The notes under the pieces: generated by a model | Told to the model about the DNA's origin: nothing | What the model saw: the letters and a program-made list of their open reading frames with translations, nothing else | The model's database searches: none | Assembly: GCF_029714425.1 (NCBI RefSeq) | Contig: NZ_CP121668.1 | Coordinates: forward strand, 4,175,501-4,239,500 | DNA length: 64,000 nucleotides | Direction: 5' to 3' | Source of the DNA: Bradyrhizobium sp. CB2312 | GTDB taxonomy: Bacteria; Pseudomonadota; Alphaproteobacteria; Rhizobiales; Xanthobacteraceae | Made by a program: the position numbers and the translations under genes | Shown: in pieces, positions 46,511 through 56,423 of the stretch | How positions within the stretch are numbered: position 1 is the first letter of the stretch | Layout: every line of letters begins with the position of its first letter

Positions 46511-46528
46511 GGGTCGCAGGAGAAAACG

Positions 46529-47254
46529 ATGGGTCAAAAGATCAATCCGATCGGTCTGCGTCTCGGCATCAACCGGACCTGGGATTCCCGCTGGTTCGCC
46601 GGCAAGCAGGAATACGGCAAGCTGCTGCACGAGGACGTCAAGATCCGCGAGATCCTGCACAAGGAGCTCAAGCAGGCGGCCGTCGCCCGCATCGTGATCG
46701 AGCGTCCGCACAAGAAGTGCCGCGTCACCATCCACTCGGCTCGTCCGGGCGTGGTGATCGGCAAGAAGGGCGCCGACATCGACAAGCTGCGCAAGAAGGT
46801 CGCGGACATCACCTCGTCCGACGTCGTCATCAACATCGTCGAGATCCGCAAGCCGGAGCTCGATGCGACGCTGGTGGCGGAATCGATCGCGCAGCAGCTG
46901 GAGCGCCGCGTGGCGTTCCGCCGCGCCATGAAGCGCGCCGTTCAGTCGGCGATGCGTCTCGGCGCGGAAGGCATCCGCATCAACTGCTCGGGTCGTCTGG
47001 GCGGTGCGGAAATCGCGCGCATGGAGTGGTACCGCGAAGGCCGCGTGCCGCTGCACACGCTGCGCGCCGATATCGACTACGGCGTTGCGACCGCGTTCAC
47101 GACCTTCGGCACCTGCGGCGTCAAGGTCTGGATCTTCAAGGGCGAGATCCTCGAGCACGATCCGATGGCCCAGGACAAGAGAATGGCCGAAGGCGAGACC
47201 GGCGGCAGCAGCGATCGCGGTGGCCGTCAGCGCCGCGAGACGGCTGCAGCCTAA
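46529..47254 (+). CDS. rpsC: 30S ribosomal protein S3
   Basis: A 241-residue protein (E. coli 233). [20 protein letters not shown] is the standard start; the KH-type RNA-binding domain contains [21 protein letters not shown]3 forms the mRNA entry site with S4 and S5 and has helicase function. The C-terminus has an Arg/Gly/Asp-rich tail. AGGAG precedes the ATG. rplP follows 29 bases on. Confidence 0.98.
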   Translation: MGQKINPIGLRLGINRTWDSRWFAGKQEYGKLLHEDVKIREILHKELKQAAVARIVIERPHKKCRVTIHSARPGVVIGKKGADIDKLRKKVADITSSDVVINIVEIRKPELDATLVAESIAQQLERRVAFRRAMKRAVQSAMRLGAEGIRINCSGRLGGAEIARMEWYREGRVPLHTLRADIDYGVATAFTTFGTCGVKVWIFKGEILEHDPMAQDKRMAEGETGGSSDRGGRQRRETAAA

Positions 47255-47283
47255 AGCCAGACAGGAATTTGAGGGCTTAAGCC

Positions 47284-47697
47284 ATGATGCAACCTAAGAA
47301 AACGAAGTTCCGGAAGGCGCATAAGGGCCGCATCCACGGCGTTGCGTCTTCGGGCGCGACGTTGGCGTTCGGCCAGTTCGGCCTGAAGGCGACCGAGCCT
47401 GAGCGCGTCACCGCGCGCCAGATCGAAGCCGCTCGCCGCGCGCTGACCCGCCACATGAAGCGCGCCGGCCGCGTCTGGATCCGCGTATTCCCCGACGTTC
47501 CGGTGTCGAAGAAGCCGGCCGAAGTCCGCATGGGCTCCGGCAAGGGTTCGCCGGAATTGTGGGTGGCGCGCGTCAAGCCGGGCCGGGTGCTGTTCGAGAT
47601 CGACGGCGTCAACACCCAGACGGCGCGTGAGGCGCTGACCCTGGCGGCCGCCAAGCTGCCGATCAAGACGCGCTTCGTCGAGCGCATTGCGGAGTAA
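47284..47697 (+). CDS. rplP: 50S ribosomal protein L16
   Basis: A 137-residue protein (E. coli 136). [20 protein letters not shown] and [20 protein letters not shown] are typical. It helps to place A-site tRNA. Its last base overlaps a possible ATG for rpmC (TAATG), but the rpmC start used here is 6 bases further on. Confidence 0.97.
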   Translation: MMQPKKTKFRKAHKGRIHGVASSGATLAFGQFGLKATEPERVTARQIEAARRALTRHMKRAGRVWIRVFPDVPVSKKPAEVRMGSGKGSPELWVARVKPGRVLFEIDGVNTQTAREALTLAAAKLPIKTRFVERIAE

Positions 47698-47702
47698 TGG
47701 CC

Positions 47703-47909
47703 ATGGCACAGATGAAGATCGAAGACATCCGCGCGATGAGCCCCGACCAGCAGGATGACGCCATCCTGAACCTGAAGAAGGAGCGCTTCAACCTGCGCTT
47801 CCAGCGCGCCACCGGGCAGCTCGAGAACACCTCGCGCCTGCGCGAGGCTCGCCGTGACATCGCCCGGATCAAGACCGTCGCCGCGCAGACGCGCGCGAAG
47901 AAGAAGTAA
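47703..47909 (+). CDS. rpmC: 50S ribosomal protein L29
   Basis: A 68-residue two-helix protein (E. coli 63). [20 protein letters not shown] and [20 protein letters not shown] are standard. The ATG at 47703 is preferred because GGAG (47691-47694) lies at the right distance; ATGs at 47697 and 47712 are also in frame. L29 lies near the tunnel exit beside L23. rpsQ follows after 13 bases. Confidence 0.94.
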   Translation: MAQMKIEDIRAMSPDQQDDAILNLKKERFNLRFQRATGQLENTSRLREARRDIARIKTVAAQTRAKKK

Positions 47910-47922
47910 GAGGCTTACGAAG

Positions 47923-48171
47923 ATGCCGAAACGTACTTTGCAGGGCGTGGTCGTCAGCGACAAGCAGGCCAAGACCATCGTGGTGCGCGTCGATCGCCGC
48001 TTCACGCACCCGATCTACAAGAAGACGATCCGCCGTTCGAAGAACTACCACGCGCACGACGAGAGCAACGAGTTCAAGCCGGGCGACATGGTGTGGATCG
48101 AGGAATCGAAGCCGATTTCGAAGCTGAAGCGCTGGGTCGTGATCCGGGGCGAGCACAAGAAAAGCGCCTGA
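47923..48171 (+). CDS. rpsQ: 30S ribosomal protein S17
   Basis: An 82-residue protein (E. coli 84) with an OB fold: [20 protein letters not shown], then [20 protein letters not shown]. It is a primary binder of 16S rRNA. The start is the ATG at 47923, after AGGCTTACGAAG; the open frame upstream lies within rpmC. A gap of 84 bases precedes rplN. Confidence 0.97.
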   Translation: MPKRTLQGVVVSDKQAKTIVVRVDRRFTHPIYKKTIRRSKNYHAHDESNEFKPGDMVWIEESKPISKLKRWVVIRGEHKKSA

Positions 48172-48255
48172 TCTGTTGGCTTTAGCCGACTGACTTCAGG
48201 GAAATGTTGAGCGCCGGCTGGGCTGGCGCAATTAGAAAGAGGACGAGGTGCATCA

Positions 48256-48624
48256 ATGATTCAGATGCAGACCAACCTCGACGTGGCCGACAATTCTGGC
48301 GCACGCCGTGTCATGTGTATCAAGGTGCTCGGAGGCTCCAAGCGCCGCTACGCCACGATCGGCGACATCATCGTCGTCTCGATCAAGGAAGCGATTCCGC
48401 GTGGCAAGGTGAAGAAGGGCGACGTGATGAAGGCCGTCGTGGTGCGCGTCCGCAAGGACATCCGCCGCGCCGACGGTTCGGTCATCCGCTTCGACCGCAA
48501 CGCCGCCGTGCTGATCAACAACCAGTCGGAGCCGGTCGGCACCCGTATCTTCGGGCCCGTGCCGCGCGAGCTGCGCGCCAAGAACCACATGAAGATCATC
48601 TCGCTCGCGCCGGAGGTGCTGTGA
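48256..48624 (+). CDS. rplN: 50S ribosomal protein L14
   Basis: A 122-residue protein (E. coli 123). [20 protein letters not shown] is the standard N-terminus. It forms part of the intersubunit bridge and binds the silencing factor RsfS. GAGG precedes the start. Its stop overlaps the rplX start (TGATG). First gene of the spc-type group. Confidence 0.98.
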   Translation: MIQMQTNLDVADNSGARRVMCIKVLGGSKRRYATIGDIIVVSIKEAIPRGKVKKGDVMKAVVVRVRKDIRRADGSVIRFDRNAAVLINNQSEPVGTRIFGPVPRELRAKNHMKIISLAPEVL

Positions 48625-48938
48625 TGGCTGCGAAGATCCGCAAGGGCGACAAGGTCGTCGTGCTGACCGGCCGCGACAAGGGCCGCACCGGCGAAGTGTT
48701 CGAGGTTCGTCCCGACGCCGGCACCGCGCTCGTGCGCGGCGTCAACATGGTCAAGCGTCACCAGAAGCAGACGCAGGCCCAGGAGGGCGGCATCATCTCG
48801 AAAGAGGCGCCGATCCAACTGTCCAACATCGCGTATGTCGGCAAGGACGGAAAGCCGACCCGCGTCGGATTCAAGATTCTGGCGGACGGCAAGAAGGTCC
48901 GCATCGCCAAGAGCTCGGGAGCTGAGATCGATGGCTGA
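48624..48938 (+). CDS. rplX: 50S ribosomal protein L24
   Basis: A 104-residue KOW-domain protein, as long as in E. coli. [20 protein letters not shown] and [20 protein letters not shown] are typical. It starts 23S-rRNA folding during assembly. The start overlaps the rplN stop by one base, and the end overlaps rplE by 8 bases. Confidence 0.97.
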   Translation: MAAKIRKGDKVVVLTGRDKGRTGEVFEVRPDAGTALVRGVNMVKRHQKQTQAQEGGIISKEAPIQLSNIAYVGKDGKPTRVGFKILADGKKVRIAKSSGAEIDG

Positions 48939-49488
48939 GGCCGCTTACACCCCGCGCCTGCGCGCGGAATACGACGCGAAGATCCGCACGGCCCTGACCG
49001 AGAAGTTCGGTTATGAGAACGTGATGCAGGTTCCGCGCCTGGACAAGGTCGTGCTGAACATGGGCGTTGGCGATTCCGTCAACGACCGCAAGAAGGCCGA
49101 GACCGCCGCCGCCGAGCTGACCCAGATCGCCGGCCAGAAGGCGATCGTGACCTATTCGCGTATCGCGATCGCGACCTTCAAGCTGCGTGAGAACCAGCCG
49201 ATCGGCTGCAAAGTCACGCTGCGCAAGGCCCGCATGTACGAGTTCATCGATCGCCTGGTGACGGTCGCGCTGCCGCGCGTCCGCGACTTCCGCGGCCTGA
49301 ACCCGAAGAGCTTTGACGGCCGCGGCAACTACTCGCTCGGCATCAAGGAGCACATCATTTTCCCCGAGATCGACTTCGACAAGGTCACGGAAGCCCGCGG
49401 TATGGACATCACCGTCTGCACCACGGCCAAGACCGACGAAGAGGCGAGGGCCTTGTTGACCGCTTTCAATTTCCCGTTCCGGCAGTGA
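48931..49488 (+). CDS. rplE: 50S ribosomal protein L5
   Basis: A 185-residue protein (E. coli 179). [20 protein letters not shown] and [20 protein letters not shown] are family segments. It binds 5S rRNA in the central protuberance. The ATG at 48931 overlaps the rplX 3' end; the upstream open frame is a shadow. rpsN follows after 46 bases. Confidence 0.97.
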   Translation: MAEAAYTPRLRAEYDAKIRTALTEKFGYENVMQVPRLDKVVLNMGVGDSVNDRKKAETAAAELTQIAGQKAIVTYSRIAIATFKLRENQPIGCKVTLRKARMYEFIDRLVTVALPRVRDFRGLNPKSFDGRGNYSLGIKEHIIFPEIDFDKVTEARGMDITVCTTAKTDEEARALLTAFNFPFRQ

Positions 49489-49534
49489 GACGCTGACCTA
49501 AAGCCTCTCAAACGCGGATACCCAGGAGCCAAGC

Positions 49535-49840
49535 ATGGCAAAGAAGAGTTCAGTCGAGAAGAACAACCGGCGCAAGCGGATGGTGAAGAACGCCGCCGCC
49601 AAGCGCGAGCGGTTGAAGGCGATCATCGCCGACAAGAAGCTGCCGATGGAAGAGCGTTTCGCGGCGACGTTGAAGCTGGCGGAAATGCCGCGCAACTCGT
49701 CGGCGACCCGCATTCGCCTACGCTGCGAGCTGTCGGGCCGCCCGCGCTCGAACTATCGCAAGAACAAGCTGTCCCGTATCGCGCTGCGCGAACTTGGCTC
49801 CAAGGGCATGGTCCCGGGCCTCGTGAAGTCGAGCTGGTAA
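49535..49840 (+). CDS. rpsN: 30S ribosomal protein S14 (zinc-free form)
   Basis: A 101-residue S14, the long form also found in E. coli. It has only one cysteine and lacks the CxxC pairs of the short zinc-binding form, so it needs no zinc. [20 protein letters not shown] is the typical C-terminal half. It lies in the 30S head. AGGAG precedes the ATG. rpsH follows after 14 bases. Confidence 0.98.
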   Translation: MAKKSSVEKNNRRKRMVKNAAAKRERLKAIIADKKLPMEERFAATLKLAEMPRNSSATRIRLRCELSGRPRSNYRKNKLSRIALRELGSKGMVPGLVKSSW

Positions 49841-49854
49841 GGAGGGTCGTTTAG

Positions 49855-50253
49855 ATGTCTACGCACGATCCAATCAGCGATCTGATCACCCGCATCCGCA
49901 ACGCGCAGATGCGCTCGAAGACCAAGGTCTCGACGCCCGGCTCGAAGATGCGCGAGAACGTGCTCGAGGTGCTCAAGTCCGAGGGCTACATCCGCGGTTA
50001 CGCCACGCTCGAGCACTCCTCGGGCCGCAGCGAGATCGAGATCGAGCTGAAGTATTTCGACGGCGAGCCCGTCATCCGCGAGATCGAACGTGTCTCCAAG
50101 CCCGGGCGTCGCGTCTACGCCTCGGTGAAGAACCTGCCGCGGGTCAACAACGGGCTCGGCATTTCGGTGTTGTCGACGCCGAAGGGGATCATGGCCGACC
50201 ACAGCGCGCGCGACGCGAATGTGGGCGGTGAAGTCCTCTTCACGGTGTTCTGA
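49855..50253 (+). CDS. rpsH: 30S ribosomal protein S8
   Basis: A 132-residue protein (E. coli 130). [20 protein letters not shown] and the C-terminal [20 protein letters not shown] are standard. S8 is a primary 16S-rRNA binder in the 30S platform and, in E. coli, represses the spc operon at rplE; no equivalent structure was identified here. AAGGAGG lies upstream at good distance. Confidence 0.98.
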   Translation: MSTHDPISDLITRIRNAQMRSKTKVSTPGSKMRENVLEVLKSEGYIRGYATLEHSSGRSEIEIELKYFDGEPVIREIERVSKPGRRVYASVKNLPRVNNGLGISVLSTPKGIMADHSARDANVGGEVLFTVF

Positions 50254-50269
50254 GAAGGATTTTTGATCC

Positions 50270-50803
50270 ATGTCACGAGTTGGCAAAAGGCCTGTGGCGG
50301 TTCCGTCGGGTGTGACCGCGACCGTTGACGGGCAGACCGTCAAGATGAAGGGGCCGAAGGGCCAGCTTCAGTTCGTCGTCCATGACGACGTCGAGGTGAA
50401 GCTCGAGAGCGGCCAGATCAAGGTCAAGCCTCGCGCCGAGACCAACCGCGCCCGTGCGCTCTACGGCACCGCTCGCGCCCAGGTCGCGAATCTGGTCGAA
50501 GGCGTCACCAAGGGCTTCGAGAAGAAGCTCGAGATCACCGGCGTCGGTTACCGCGCCGCGATGCAGGGCAAGAACCTGCAGCTCGCGCTCGGCTACAGCC
50601 ACGACGTGATCTATCCGATCCCGGAAGGGATCACGATCACCGTGCCGAAGCCCACCGAGATCACGGTCACCGGCAGCGACGTCCAGCGCGTCGGCCAGGT
50701 CGCGGCCGAGATCCGCGCCTACCGTCCGCCGGAGCCCTACAAGGGCAAGGGCGTGAAGTATGTTGGCGAATTCATCTTCCGCAAGGAAGGCAAGAAGAAG
50801 TAA
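50270..50803 (+). CDS. rplF: 50S ribosomal protein L6
   Basis: A 177-residue protein, as in E. coli. [20 protein letters not shown] and the end with [17 protein letters not shown] are typical of its two related domains. It lies near the factor-binding site. GAAGGA precedes the ATG. rplR follows after 11 bases. Confidence 0.98.
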   Translation: MSRVGKRPVAVPSGVTATVDGQTVKMKGPKGQLQFVVHDDVEVKLESGQIKVKPRAETNRARALYGTARAQVANLVEGVTKGFEKKLEITGVGYRAAMQGKNLQLALGYSHDVIYPIPEGITITVPKPTEITVTGSDVQRVGQVAAEIRAYRPPEPYKGKGVKYVGEFIFRKEGKKK

Positions 50804-50814
50804 CGGAGCCGGTC

Positions 50815-51177
50815 ATGTCCAAAGCCAAGGTTACGAATGCCCGGCGCAAGCGGAGTGTGCGGCTGAAGCTGCGCCGCTCCGGTGGCGGCCGTCCGCGTCT
50901 GTCGGTGTTCCGCTCGTCCAAGCACATCTACGCCCAGGTCATCGACGACCTGAAGGGCGAGACGCTGGCCTCTGCCTCCTCGCTCGAGAAGTCGATGCGC
51001 GACGGCGGCAAGACCGGCGCCGACATCGATGCGGCGAAGGCGGTCGGCAAGCTGCTGGCCGAGCGCGCCGCCGAGAAGGGCGTCAAGGAAGTCGTGTTCG
51101 ATCGCGGCAGCTACCTCTACCACGGGCGCGTCAAGGCTCTCGCCGACGCAGCGCGTGAGAGCGGGCTGAGCTTCTAA
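50815..51177 (+). CDS. rplR: 50S ribosomal protein L18
   Basis: A 120-residue protein (E. coli 117). [20 protein letters not shown] and [20 protein letters not shown] are standard. It binds 5S rRNA with L5. Start follows ACGGAGCCGGTC. rpsE begins 44 bases later. Confidence 0.98.
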   Translation: MSKAKVTNARRKRSVRLKLRRSGGGRPRLSVFRSSKHIYAQVIDDLKGETLASASSLEKSMRDGGKTGADIDAAKAVGKLLAERAAEKGVKEVVFDRGSYLYHGRVKALADAARESGLSF

Positions 51178-51221
51178 CGGAATTTGAGGATTGAGGCGTA
51201 AGCCTCTGAAGGATTGGAAAA

Positions 51222-51815
51222 ATGGCAGAACGCGAACAACGTGGTGGACGCGATCAACGCGGCGGCGGGCGTGAACGCAAGGAGCGCGAGGAGCGCGACA
51301 GCGAGTTCGTCGACAAGCTGGTCCACATCAACCGCGTGGCCAAGGTCGTCAAGGGCGGTAAGCGCTTCGGTTTCGCAGCGCTCGTCGTGATCGGCGACCA
51401 GAAGGGCCGCGCCGGCTTCGGTCACGGCAAGGCGCGCGAAGTGCCCGAGGCGATCCGCAAGGCGACTGAATCGGCCAAGCGCAATCTGACCCGGGTCTCG
51501 CTGCGCGAGGGCCGCACGCTCCATCACGACATCGCCGGCCGTCATGGCGCGGGCCGTGTCTATCTGCGTGCAGCTCCGGCCGGTACCGGCATCATCGCCG
51601 GCGGCCCGATGCGCGCCGTGTTTGAGACGCTCGGCGTCCAGGACGTGGTGGCGAAGTCGATCGGCTCGTCGAACCCGTACAACATGATTCGCGCGACCTT
51701 CGACGCGCTGAAGCATCAGGATTCGCCGCGTTCGGTCGCAGCCCGCCGCAACATCAAGGTGTCCACTCTGCAGTCCCGCCGTATCGGCGGCGATGCCGAG
51801 GCGGCTGCCGACTAA
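51222..51815 (+). CDS. rpsE: 30S ribosomal protein S5 with Arg/Gly/Glu-rich N-terminal extension
   Basis: A 197-residue protein, 30 residues longer than E. coli S5 (167). The extra residues are mainly at the N-terminus (about 1-28), which is rich in Arg, Gly and Glu and begins [16 protein letters not shown]; similar tails are known in other alphaproteobacteria. The core starts at [20 protein letters not shown] and contains the conserved loop used in accuracy control and spectinomycin binding. GAAGGA lies upstream of the ATG. Confidence 0.97.
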   Translation: MAEREQRGGRDQRGGGRERKEREERDSEFVDKLVHINRVAKVVKGGKRFGFAALVVIGDQKGRAGFGHGKAREVPEAIRKATESAKRNLTRVSLREGRTLHHDIAGRHGAGRVYLRAAPAGTGIIAGGPMRAVFETLGVQDVVAKSIGSSNPYNMIRATFDALKHQDSPRSVAARRNIKVSTLQSRRIGGDAEAAAD

Positions 51816-51839
51816 CGGAAGCTTTCGGAGTAGACTCCC

Positions 51840-52046
51840 ATGGCCAAGGACGCCGCTAAGTCCAGCAAGACGATCAAGCTCGAGCAGACCGGCAGCGCGA
51901 TCCGCCGCCATCACTCGCAGCGGTCGACCCTGATCGGGCTCAAGCTCAACAAGATCGGCCGCACCAGCGAACTGCCGGATACCCCGGCGGTGCGCGGCAT
52001 GATCGACAAGGTTCACCATCTCGTCCGCATCGTCGACGAGAAGTAA
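51840..52046 (+). CDS. rpmD: 50S ribosomal protein L30
   Basis: A 68-residue protein (E. coli 59) with a short N-terminal Lys/Ser extension. [20 protein letters not shown] and [20 protein letters not shown] are standard. A RIME-like palindrome (52052-52099) lies directly after the stop, before rplO. Confidence 0.97.
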   Translation: MAKDAAKSSKTIKLEQTGSAIRRHHSQRSTLIGLKLNKIGRTSELPDTPAVRGMIDKVHHLVRIVDEK

Positions 52047-52051
52047 GCAGG

Positions 52052-52099
52052 GCGCATGATCCCGAAACCGGGTGCCGGTCTTCGGTGACGATCATGCGC
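52052..52099. repeat. Short palindrome (GCGCATGAT family)
   Basis: GCGCATGAT (52052-52060) and ATCATGCGC (52091-52099) form a 9-bp inverted repeat with inner CCGG arms. It is related to the elements at 7210 and 59918, and lies inside the spc operon between rpmD and rplO, close to the rplO ribosome-binding site. Confidence 0.65.
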
Positions 52100-52119
52100 A
52101 AGACACAAGGAGAAGGGCG

Positions 52120-52605
52120 ATGAAGCTCAGCGATATCGCCGACAACGCCGGCTCGCGCAAGAAGCGCATGCGCGTCGGCCGCGGCATCGGTTCGGGCAAG
52201 GGCAAGCAGTCCGGCCGCGGCGGCAAGGGCCAGACCGCGCGTTCGGGCGTGCGCATCAAGGGTTTCGAAGGCGGCCAGATGCCGATGCATCGCCGTCTGC
52301 CCAAGCGCGGCTTCAACAACATCTTCCGCGTCGAGTTCGCCGAGATCAATCTCGACCGGCTCCAGGAGGCGGTCGATGCGAAGAAGATCGACGCCGGCAG
52401 CGTCGTGAACGTCGAGGCCCTGGTGAAGGGCGGCGTGCTGCGCCGCGCCAAGGCCGGCCTGCGGCTGCTCGGCCGTGGCGAGCTCAAGTCCAAGCTCAAC
52501 ATCGAAGTGCATGGCGCCACCAAGACCGCGATCGCGGCGGTGGAGAAGGCCGGCGGCTCGGTGAAGATCCTCGCCCCTGCCAAGGAAGAAGGCGAGGCGG
52601 CGTAA
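52120..52605 (+). CDS. rplO: 50S ribosomal protein L15
   Basis: A 161-residue protein (E. coli 144). The start [20 protein letters not shown] and [20 protein letters not shown] are typical. The ATG at 52120 has a strong AAGGAG site; the frame is open back to 52072 but enters the palindrome. The C-terminus ends EEGEAA. A weak terminator-like hairpin follows. Confidence 0.97.
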   Translation: MKLSDIADNAGSRKKRMRVGRGIGSGKGKQSGRGGKGQTARSGVRIKGFEGGQMPMHRRLPKRGFNNIFRVEFAEINLDRLQEAVDAKKIDAGSVVNVEALVKGGVLRRAKAGLRLLGRGELKSKLNIEVHGATKTAIAAVEKAGGSVKILAPAKEEGEAA

Positions 52606-52618
52606 CAACTGCGTCATT

Positions 52619-52640
52619 GGCCCGCGCCTCGCGGGCCTTT
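52619..52640 (+). terminator. Weak terminator-like hairpin after rplO
   Basis: GGCCCGC (52619-52625) and GCGGGCC (52631-52637) with a 5-base loop is followed by only TTT. It may attenuate transcription ahead of secY rather than stop it. Confidence 0.4.
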
Positions 52641-52756
52641 ACGCACGCGGGACGATGGACTTATCGAAGCCGAGCCCCAGATAATGTCCGGCGTCCGCTC
52701 TAATGTAGCCCGGCCGCGGGCATGACGGCGCAACAGGCGGCGGGAGAAAGTCCAAG

Positions 52757-54088
52757 ATGGTCTCTGCAGCGGAACAACTGGCAGCCAATCTCAATTTCGG
52801 CGCGTTCGCCAAGGCCGACGAACTGAAGAAGCGCATCTGGTTCACCCTGGGTGCGCTGCTCGTTTATCGGCTCGGAACCTACATCCCGCTGCCGGGCATC
52901 GATCCCAACATCTGGGAGCAGGTGTTCAGGTCCCAGGCGGGCGGCATCCTCGGCATGTTCAACATGTTCGCCGGCGGCGGCATCCACCGCATGGCGATCT
53001 TCGCGCTGAACATCATGCCGTACATCTCGGCCTCGATCATCATCCAGCTCCTCACCACCGTCTCGCCGCAGCTCGAGGCGCTGAAGAAGGAGGGTGAGGC
53101 GGGCCGCAAGACGCTGAACCAGTACACCCGCTACCTGACGGTGATCCTGGCCGCGTTCCAGTCCTACGGCATCGCGGTGGGCCTCGAAGGCGCCGGCAAC
53201 GTCGTCAGCGACCCCGGCATGTTCTTCCGCCTGTCGACCGCGATCACGCTGACCGGCGGCACCATGTTCCTGATGTGGCTGGGCGAGCAGATCACCTCGC
53301 GCGGCATCGGCAATGGCATCTCGCTGATCATTCTCTCCGGCATCGTCGCCGAGCTGCCCGCGGCGCTCGCCAACATGCTCGAGCTCGGCCGTCAGGGCGC
53401 GATGTCGACCGGCCTGATCCTGGTCGTCATCATCATGGCCGTCGCCGTGATCGCCTTCATCGTGTTCATGGAGCGCGCCCAGCGCCGGTTGCTGATCCAG
53501 TATCCGAAGCGCCAGGTCGGCAACAAGATGTTCGAGGGTCAGTCCTCGCATCTGCCGCTCAAGCTCAACACCTCGGGCGTGATCCCGCCGATCTTCGCGT
53601 CGTCGCTGCTGCTGCTGCCGACCACGGTCGCGAACTTCAATGCCGGCAGCGGGCCGGAATGGTTCCAGTGGATCACCACCCAGCTCGGCCACGGCCGTCC
53701 GCTGTTCCTTGTGCTCTATCTCGCGCTGATCGTGTTCTTCGCGTTCTTCTACACCGCTATCGTGTTCAACCCGACCGAGACCGCGGACAATCTGAAGAAG
53801 CATGGCGGCTTCATCCCGGGCATCCGTCCGGGCGAGCGCACCGCGGAATATATCGACTACGTGCTGTCGCGCATCACCGTGCTGGGTGCGATCTATCTCG
53901 CGATCGTCTGCTTGATCCCGGAGATCCTGATCTCCTACGCCTCGGTGCCGTTCTACTTCGGCGGCACCTCGCTGCTGATCGTCGTCAGCGTCACCATGGA
54001 TACGGTGGCGCAGGTGCAGGGCTATCTGCTGGCCCATCAGTACGAAGGCCTGATCCGCAAGTCGAAGCTGCGCGGCCGCCGCCGCTGA
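52757..54088 (+). CDS. secY: Protein translocase subunit SecY
   Basis: A 443-residue inner-membrane channel protein, the same length as in E. coli, with ten predicted membrane spans. [19 protein letters not shown] forms the first span and plug region; the cytoplasmic loop with the conserved RPGERT segment ([16 protein letters not shown]) contacts SecA and the ribosome. It works with SecE (18870-19061). GGGAG precedes the start. adk follows 277 bases downstream. Confidence 0.98.
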   Translation: MVSAAEQLAANLNFGAFAKADELKKRIWFTLGALLVYRLGTYIPLPGIDPNIWEQVFRSQAGGILGMFNMFAGGGIHRMAIFALNIMPYISASIIIQLLTTVSPQLEALKKEGEAGRKTLNQYTRYLTVILAAFQSYGIAVGLEGAGNVVSDPGMFFRLSTAITLTGGTMFLMWLGEQITSRGIGNGISLIILSGIVAELPAALANMLELGRQGAMSTGLILVVIIMAVAVIAFIVFMERAQRRLLIQYPKRQVGNKMFEGQSSHLPLKLNTSGVIPPIFASSLLLLPTTVANFNAGSGPEWFQWITTQLGHGRPLFLVLYLALIVFFAFFYTAIVFNPTETADNLKKHGGFIPGIRPGERTAEYIDYVLSRITVLGAIYLAIVCLIPEILISYASVPFYFGGTSLLIVVSVTMDTVAQVQGYLLAHQYEGLIRKSKLRGRRR

Positions 54089-54365
54089 GCGCTGTGTCCT
54101 GCGAAGGCGGCGCAACAGCGCCGCCGATTCGCTGCGCGAGCAACGCGCAGCGTCCGCGGAGACGACCAGCCGGACGTTCGGTCGCATCGGCAGAGCTGCT
54201 CTCACCGCGCCACAATCACTGATTTCAAAGGCCTTCTTGGCGTCCGGCCATTCGCTCCCCTATGATATGGGTAGCGGTGCGGCGCCGATTATGGTTTGCA
54301 CTGTTATCGAACTTTCAAACACGGGTGCGCGACGTATCGCTCACCAATCCGGGGGGCGTACGCCG

Positions 54366-55244
54366 ATGAGAATTATACTTCTGGGACCGCCGGGGTCGGG
54401 CAAGGGGACCCAGGCGCAGCTCTTGGTGCAGCGCTATGGCATCGTCCAGCTCTCGACCGGCGAGATGCTGCGCGCGGCCGTGGCGGCTGGTACGCCGGTC
54501 GGGCTGAAGGCCAAGGAGATCATGGCCGGTGGCGGCCTCGTCCCCGACGACGTCGTGGTCGGAATCATCTCCGATCGCATCGACCAGCCGGACGCCAAGA
54601 ACGGTTTCATCCTTGACGGCTTCCCGCGCACCGTGCCGCAGGCCGAGGCGCTGGACGATCTCTTGAAGCACAAGCATCTCAAGCTCGACGCCGTGATCGA
54701 GCTCCGCGTCAACGAGAGCGCGCTGCTGAGCCGTGTCGAGACCCGCGTCGCCCAGATGCGGGAGCGCGGGGAGGAGGTCCGGGTCGACGATACCCCGGAG
54801 GTTCTGACCAAGCGCCTGGCCAGCTACCGCAGCCAGACGGAGCCGCTGATTCACTATTATTCCGAGCGGCGGAAGCTCTCGACCATCGACGGCATGATGG
54901 CCATCGACGAGGTCACCCGTGCCATCCACCGCCAGCTGCTGGCGCTCGGGGCGGTGGAACCGAAGACCCATGCCCGCAGCGCGGCCAAGACAGGCCCGGC
55001 CAAGAAGGCCAAGGGACCCAAGAAGGCGGCTAAGACTGCGGGGAAGAAAGCGGCCAAAAAGCCGGCCAAAGCGGCTAAAAAGGCCGCCAGATCGGCCAAA
55101 ACCGCCAAAAAGGCGGCCAAGAAGGCCGTGAAGGGCGCCAAGAAGACAGCCAAGAAAACGGTCAAAAAGACCGCCAAAGCAGCCGTCAAAAAAGGTTCGA
55201 AGAAGGGACCAAAAAAGGTCACGAAAAAGCGAGCCAAGCGCTAG
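54366..55244 (+). CDS. adk: Adenylate kinase with a histone-H1-like Lys/Ala-rich C-terminal tail
   Basis: A 292-residue protein, against about 190-215 for normal bacterial Adk. Residues 1 to about 198 are a complete short-LID adenylate kinase: P-loop GPPGSGKGT (7-15), AMP-binding TGEMLRAAV (31-39) and GFPRT (85-89), and a small LID around residues 122-150 with no zinc cysteines. It interconverts ATP plus AMP and two ADP. Residues 200-292 are unlike any Adk: about 37 Lys and 26 Ala out of 93, no acidic residues, and repeated AKKA-type units as in histone H1. The tail should be disordered and bind nucleic acid or acidic surfaces. The frame and codon use are continuous, with no sign of a frameshift. 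Confidence 0.93.
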   Translation: MRIILLGPPGSGKGTQAQLLVQRYGIVQLSTGEMLRAAVAAGTPVGLKAKEIMAGGGLVPDDVVVGIISDRIDQPDAKNGFILDGFPRTVPQAEALDDLLKHKHLKLDAVIELRVNESALLSRVETRVAQMRERGEEVRVDDTPEVLTKRLASYRSQTEPLIHYYSERRKLSTIDGMMAIDEVTRAIHRQLLALGAVEPKTHARSAAKTGPAKKAKGPKKAAKTAGKKAAKKPAKAAKKAARSAKTAKKAAKKAVKGAKKTAKKTVKKTAKAAVKKGSKKGPKKVTKKRAKR

Positions 55245-55431
55245 CAGCGGTTGACGAAAGCCCCTGGAATCCCCTAATAAGCCCCGCATCCAAGTCGGAT
55301 AGTTTCAGACGATGCCGGGCCCCAGGAAGACCGGGGGTGGGCGTCGTGTTCGCGTTTGTGAACACCTGCCCGAGAAAGCAAGCACTTAAAGCCTGGTCCC
55401 TGACGAGGGATCGGCAACAGGAGAGAAGGCC

Positions 55432-55800
55432 GTGGCCCGTATTGCCGGCGTGAACATTCCCACCAACAAGCGCGTGCTGATCGCGCTTCAGTACATCCAT
55501 GGCATCGGCCCGAAGATCGCCGGTGACATCATCGAGAAGGTGAAGATCCCCTCGGATCGTCGCGTCAATCAGCTCAGCGATGCCGAAGTGCTTCAGATCC
55601 GCGAAGTGATCGACCGCGACTATCTCGTCGAGGGCGATCTGCGTCGTGAGGTCGGCATCAACATCAAGCGTCTGATGGACCTCGGCTGCTATCGCGGCCT
55701 GCGTCATCGTCGCGGTCTGCCGGTGCGCGGTCAGCGGACCCACACCAATGCGCGTACGCGCAAGGGTCCGGCCAAGGCCATCGCCGGCAAGAAGAAGTAA
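55432..55800 (+). CDS. rpsM: 30S ribosomal protein S13
   Basis: A 122-residue protein (E. coli 118). [20 protein letters not shown] and [20 protein letters not shown] are standard. It contacts the 50S head bridge and tRNA. The start is GTG at 55432, preceded by AGGAGAGAAG. There is no rpmJ between secY and this gene. A hairpin follows. Confidence 0.97.
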   Translation: MARIAGVNIPTNKRVLIALQYIHGIGPKIAGDIIEKVKIPSDRRVNQLSDAEVLQIREVIDRDYLVEGDLRREVGINIKRLMDLGCYRGLRHRRGLPVRGQRTHTNARTRKGPAKAIAGKKK

Positions 55801-55819
55801 GTTTTCGAATCCAATCGCG

Positions 55820-55859
55820 GCGTGTGGCGAAAGGGGACACCCGTTCGCCACGCGCTTTT
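55820..55859 (+). terminator. Terminator-like hairpin between rpsM and rpsK
   Basis: GCGTGTGGCGAA (55820-55831) pairs with TTCGCCACGCGC (55844-55855) with one G-U, followed by TTTT. As rpsK and rpoA follow, it is more likely an attenuator or stability element than a full stop. Confidence 0.5.
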
Positions 55860-55921
55860 CGTTCCACAGGTGTAGCCGCTGGCATTACGGCGGCGTTTGA
55901 GATCTCCAGGAAAGGTCATCA

Positions 55922-56311
55922 ATGGGCAAGGAAGCCACCCGCGTTCGCCGTCGTGAGCGCAAGAACATCGCCTCCGGCGTTGCGCATGTGAACTCGTCGT
56001 TCAACAACACGACCATCACCATCACCGACGCACAGGGCAACACGATTGCCTGGTCCTCCGCCGGCACGATGGGCTTCAAGGGCTCGCGCAAGTCGACTCC
56101 GTACGCCGCGCAGGTGGCCGCCGAGGACGTGTCGAAGAAGGCGCAGGAGCACGGCATGCGCACGCTGGAAGTCGAAGTCGCCGGTCCCGGTTCGGGCCGC
56201 GAGTCGGCGCTCCGTGCACTGCAGGCCGCGGGCTTCACCGTCACCTCGATCCGTGACGTGACCACCATCCCGCACAACGGTTGCCGTCCCCGCAAGCGTC
56301 GGCGCGTTTGA
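55922..56311 (+). CDS. rpsK: 30S ribosomal protein S11
   Basis: A 129-residue protein, as in E. coli. [20 protein letters not shown] and the C-terminal [13 protein letters not shown] are typical, the asparagine before glycine being a known isoaspartate site in E. coli. It helps form the 30S platform. AGGAAAGG precedes the ATG. Confidence 0.98.
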   Translation: MGKEATRVRRRERKNIASGVAHVNSSFNNTTITITDAQGNTIAWSSAGTMGFKGSRKSTPYAAQVAAEDVSKKAQEHGMRTLEVEVAGPGSGRESALRALQAAGFTVTSIRDVTTIPHNGCRPRKRRRV

Positions 56312-56318
56312 TACCAAG

Positions 56319-56342
56319 TTGCGGGTGCATCGGCGCCCGCAA
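56319..56342 (+). promoter_or_regulatory. Hairpin between rpsK and rpoA
   Basis: TTGCGGGTGC (56319-56328) pairs with GCGCCCGCAA (56333-56342) with one G-U, then TGACTTTT. It may adjust rpoA levels within the operon. Confidence 0.45.
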
Positions 56343-56423
56343 TGACTTTTGTACGAAGCCGCGGGTGTAGCCTGCGGCCTTTCTCCAACGCCAGTGTCTG
56401 CAACGGCAGTTCGACTGGCCTGT

